In this document: piece after piece, positions 62,330 to 64,000 of the stretch | Layout: each line of letters begins with the position of its first letter | How positions within the stretch are numbered: the first letter of the stretch is position 1 | Assembly: GCA_026004615.1 (NCBI GenBank) | Contig: BPJM01000001.1 | Span: forward strand, 1-64,000 | Source of the DNA: Planctomycetota bacterium | GTDB lineage: Bacteria; Planctomycetota; J058; J103 | Direction of reading: 5' to 3' | DNA length: 64,000 bases | The notes under the pieces: generated by a model | Told to the model about the DNA's origin: nothing | The model's input: the letters and a program-made list of their open reading frames with translations, nothing else | The model's database searches: none | Translations under genes and position numbers: made by a program

Positions 62330-63710
62330 ATGCGTCGCTGGGTGGTGATGAAGTTCGGCGGCACCAGCGTGGGCAGCCCCGACGCCATGCGGCGCGCCGC
62401 CGCGCACATCGCCCGCGAGGCAGCGGGCGGGCGCCGCCCGCTGGTGGTCGTCTCCGCGCTCAGCGGCGTGACCGACGCGCTGGTCGCCGCCGCCACCGCC
62501 GCCCGCGACGGCGCTCCCTTCCAGCCGGTGCGCGACCCGCATCGCCGCGCGCCACGACGAACTCCTGCAGGGGCTGGCACTGCCCCCGGCGCCCATCGCC
62601 CCGCTGCGCGAGGAGCTGGACCGGCTGCTCGACGCCATGGCGATCATCCGCGCCCGCACCCCGCGGGTCTGGGACATGGCGCTGTCGTTCGGCGAGCGGA
62701 TGGCGGCGCGCCTGCTGGCCGCGCTGCTCGCGCGCCAGGGGCTCGAGGCGCAGCCGTTCGACAGCTGGGAGCTGGGGCTCATGACCGACGAGCAGCATGG
62801 CCAGGCTCGCCCGCTGCCCGAGGCCTTCCCGGCGATCGCCGAGCGGCTCGCCGCGCTGCCGCCCGAGCTGATCCCGGTCACCACCGGCTATATCGGCCGC
62901 AGCCGCAGCGGGGAGATCACCACGCTCGGGCGCGGCGGCTCGGACTATTCGGCCGCCATCTTCGGGGCCGCGGCCCAGGCGGCCGAGATCCAGATCTGGA
63001 CCGACGTGCCGGGGATCCTGCGCGCCGATCCGCGCGTGGTGCCCGGCGCGGAGGTCGTGCCGGCGATGCGCTTCGAGGAGGCGGCGGAGCTGGCCTACTT
63101 CGGCGCCAAGGTGCTCCACCCCCGCACGATCGAGCCCGCGCGCCGCAGCGCCATCCCGGTACGCGTGCTGAGCACCTTCGCGGTCGATCCGGCGGGCGAG
63201 GCACCGCTCGCGGCGGCGGGCACCCGCATCGACGATGCGGCGCCCGCGGAGCCGGTCCGCGCGATCGCGCTGCGCGCCGGGGTGCAATCGCTCACCGTCC
63301 GCTCGCTGCGCATGCTGGAGGCGCCGGGCTTCCTCGCGAGAATCTTCGAGATCTTCGGCCGGCACGGGATCTCCATCGACGTGATCGCCACCAGCGAGGT
63401 CAGCGTCTCCATGACCTTCGACCGGACCGAGGGCGACCTGGAGGCGGCGGTGCGCGAGGTCGCGGCGTTCGCCGACGTCGAGCGGGCCCCGGAGCGCAGC
63501 CTGCTCTGCCTGGTCGGCCCCGGGCTCAGGACCGATCCCTCGTTGCTCGGGCGCGTGTTCGCCATCCTCGCCGCGCGCCGCATCCCGCTGCACGTGATCT
63601 CGCAGGGCGCCTCGCGCCTCAACCTCACCGTGGTCACCGAGCCCGAGCCTGCCCGCGAGGCGATGGCGGCGCTGCACGCGGAGCTGTTCGGCCGGGGCGG
63701 GCCGGGCTGA
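62330..63710 (+). CDS. lysC: Aspartate kinase (frameshifted)
   Basis: Starts at ATG 62330 (MRRWVVMKFGGTSVGSPDAM); KFGGTSVG is the ATP/aspartate-site signature. One extra C in the run 62536-62538 shifts the frame; removing it gives VRDRIAARHDELLQGLALPP and continues through FGERMAARLLAALL, TTGYIGRSRSGEITTLGRGGSDYSAA, WTDVPGILRADPRVVPGA, FGAKVLHPRTIEPA and two C-terminal ACT domains (SLTVRSLRMLEAPGFLARIF, GVFAILAARRIPL-like region). Restored length is 459 residues. It phosphorylates aspartate as the first step to lysine, methionine and threonine, and the ACT domains usually confer feedback control. As a biosynthetic essential, the break is more likely a sequencing error. It is preceded by a promoter that implies a leaderless message. 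Confidence 0.92.
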
Positions 63711-63784
63711 GGCGGCGGCGCCAGCGCGCGAGCGCGCCGGACACCCTGCGCGCCGAGCCACCTCTGTCCCTGCACCGCGGTCCA

Positions 63785-64000
63785 CTAGCGGCGGGCGAAG
63801 CCCAGTGCACCGCCCAGCCGCGCCAGCCGCCTGCCGGCGCCGGCGAGCAGCAAAGCCGCCACCGCCAGCAGCGCCTCCCGCAGATCGAGCCGCGCCTGGA
63901 TCGGCGCCTGCAGCGGTGGCTCGTCCGCATCGCCCCGGTAGCGGGGGCGCGGCGGCGCCGCCCACGGCGCGGCGCCGGCGGACGCCGGCGCGCGCGGACC
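63785..64000 (-). CDS. C-terminal end of a hypothetical protein (runs off the window)
   Basis: An open minus-strand frame enters from the right edge and stops at 63785-63787. The last 71 codons have strong GC3 and read as protein: a Pro/Ala/Arg-rich stretch, then LDLREALLAVAALLLAGAGRRLARLGGALG, which could be a single membrane-associated helix with a basic end. The start lies outside the window. No family recognised. It is convergent with lysC. Confidence 0.5.
   Translation of the reverse strand, partial: GPRAPASAGAAPWAAPPRPRYRGDADEPPLQAPIQARLDLREALLAVAALLLAGAGRRLARLGGALGFARR

Overview
The window comes from a bacterium with very high GC (roughly 70-75% by eye) and strong GC3 bias. A planctomycete-like lineage (Planctomycetota) is my best guess. 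The reasons are the chaperone order groEL-groES-groEL-dnaJ-grpE, which I associate with that phylum, the many Ser/Thr kinases and FHA proteins, the B12-dependent ribonucleotide reductase, and a fused heme A/heme O synthase. Myxococcota or another GC-rich signalling-rich group is not excluded.

Layout. 0.2-5.2 kb (minus): an SDR epimerase, a small unknown protein, a degraded lower-GC stretch (1.9-3.5 kb) and a polytopic membrane protein, with two intrinsic terminators. 5.4-11.8 kb (minus): a protein-quality cluster groEL-groES-groEL-dnaJ-grpE-fmdB-yacG, preceded by a sigma-54-like site. 12.2-16.2 kb (plus): behind a consensus sigma-70 promoter, a twin-FHA/zinc-ribbon protein, a TPR/membrane protein and a small DUF6982-like protein. 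16.4-22.5 kb (minus): nrdJ carrying three inteins. 22.8-28.2 kb (plus): a SARP-like ATPase/TPR regulator, a single receiver domain, an aminotransferase remnant and a lipoprotein. 28.3-32.1 kb (minus): a hybrid histidine kinase and a purple-acid-phosphatase-like lipoprotein. 32.5-37.0 kb (plus): a CtaA-CtaB fusion and a membrane Ser/Thr kinase with an external Cache-like sensor. 37.0-39.1 kb (minus): AmrS radical SAM enzyme and a nucleotidyltransferase/small-protein pair flanked by a partial duplication. 39.7-42.1 kb (plus): a zinc phospholipase C-like protein and an O-methyltransferase. 42.2-47.5 kb (minus): GST-like, NDH-2, DUF2203, and a UDP-sugar epimerase/dehydrogenase pair. 47.8-51.6 kb: a DUF434 protein, a gp5-like spike with an octapeptide beta-helix, an unknown protein and a DUF3467-like protein. 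52.1-60.6 kb (plus): a signalling locus with a twin cNMP-binding histidine kinase, a receiver-zinc ribbon-Ser/Thr kinase fusion, a shortened FadL-like porin and a soluble-adenylyl-cyclase-like protein. 60.7-64 kb: a broken DUF3467-like paralog, a HEAT-like membrane protein, aspartate kinase and an incomplete gene at the edge.

The most attractive possible new system is the 52-60.6 kb locus. It places a cyclase resembling animal soluble adenylyl cyclase two genes from a histidine kinase with two cNMP-binding domains, whose overlapping neighbour fuses a receiver to a Ser/Thr kinase: a potential cAMP to phosphorelay to Ser/Thr kinase circuit (inference).

Caution. At least a dozen genes, including both groEL copies, lysC, the sugar epimerase and amrS, are broken by single-base indels, mostly in short homopolymers, while the flanking protein sequence is perfectly conserved. 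This pattern points to sequencing or assembly error more than to real pseudogenes. Such genes are given here as full-length CDS with the break stated. Long open frames antisense to these genes are by-products of GC content and were left out.
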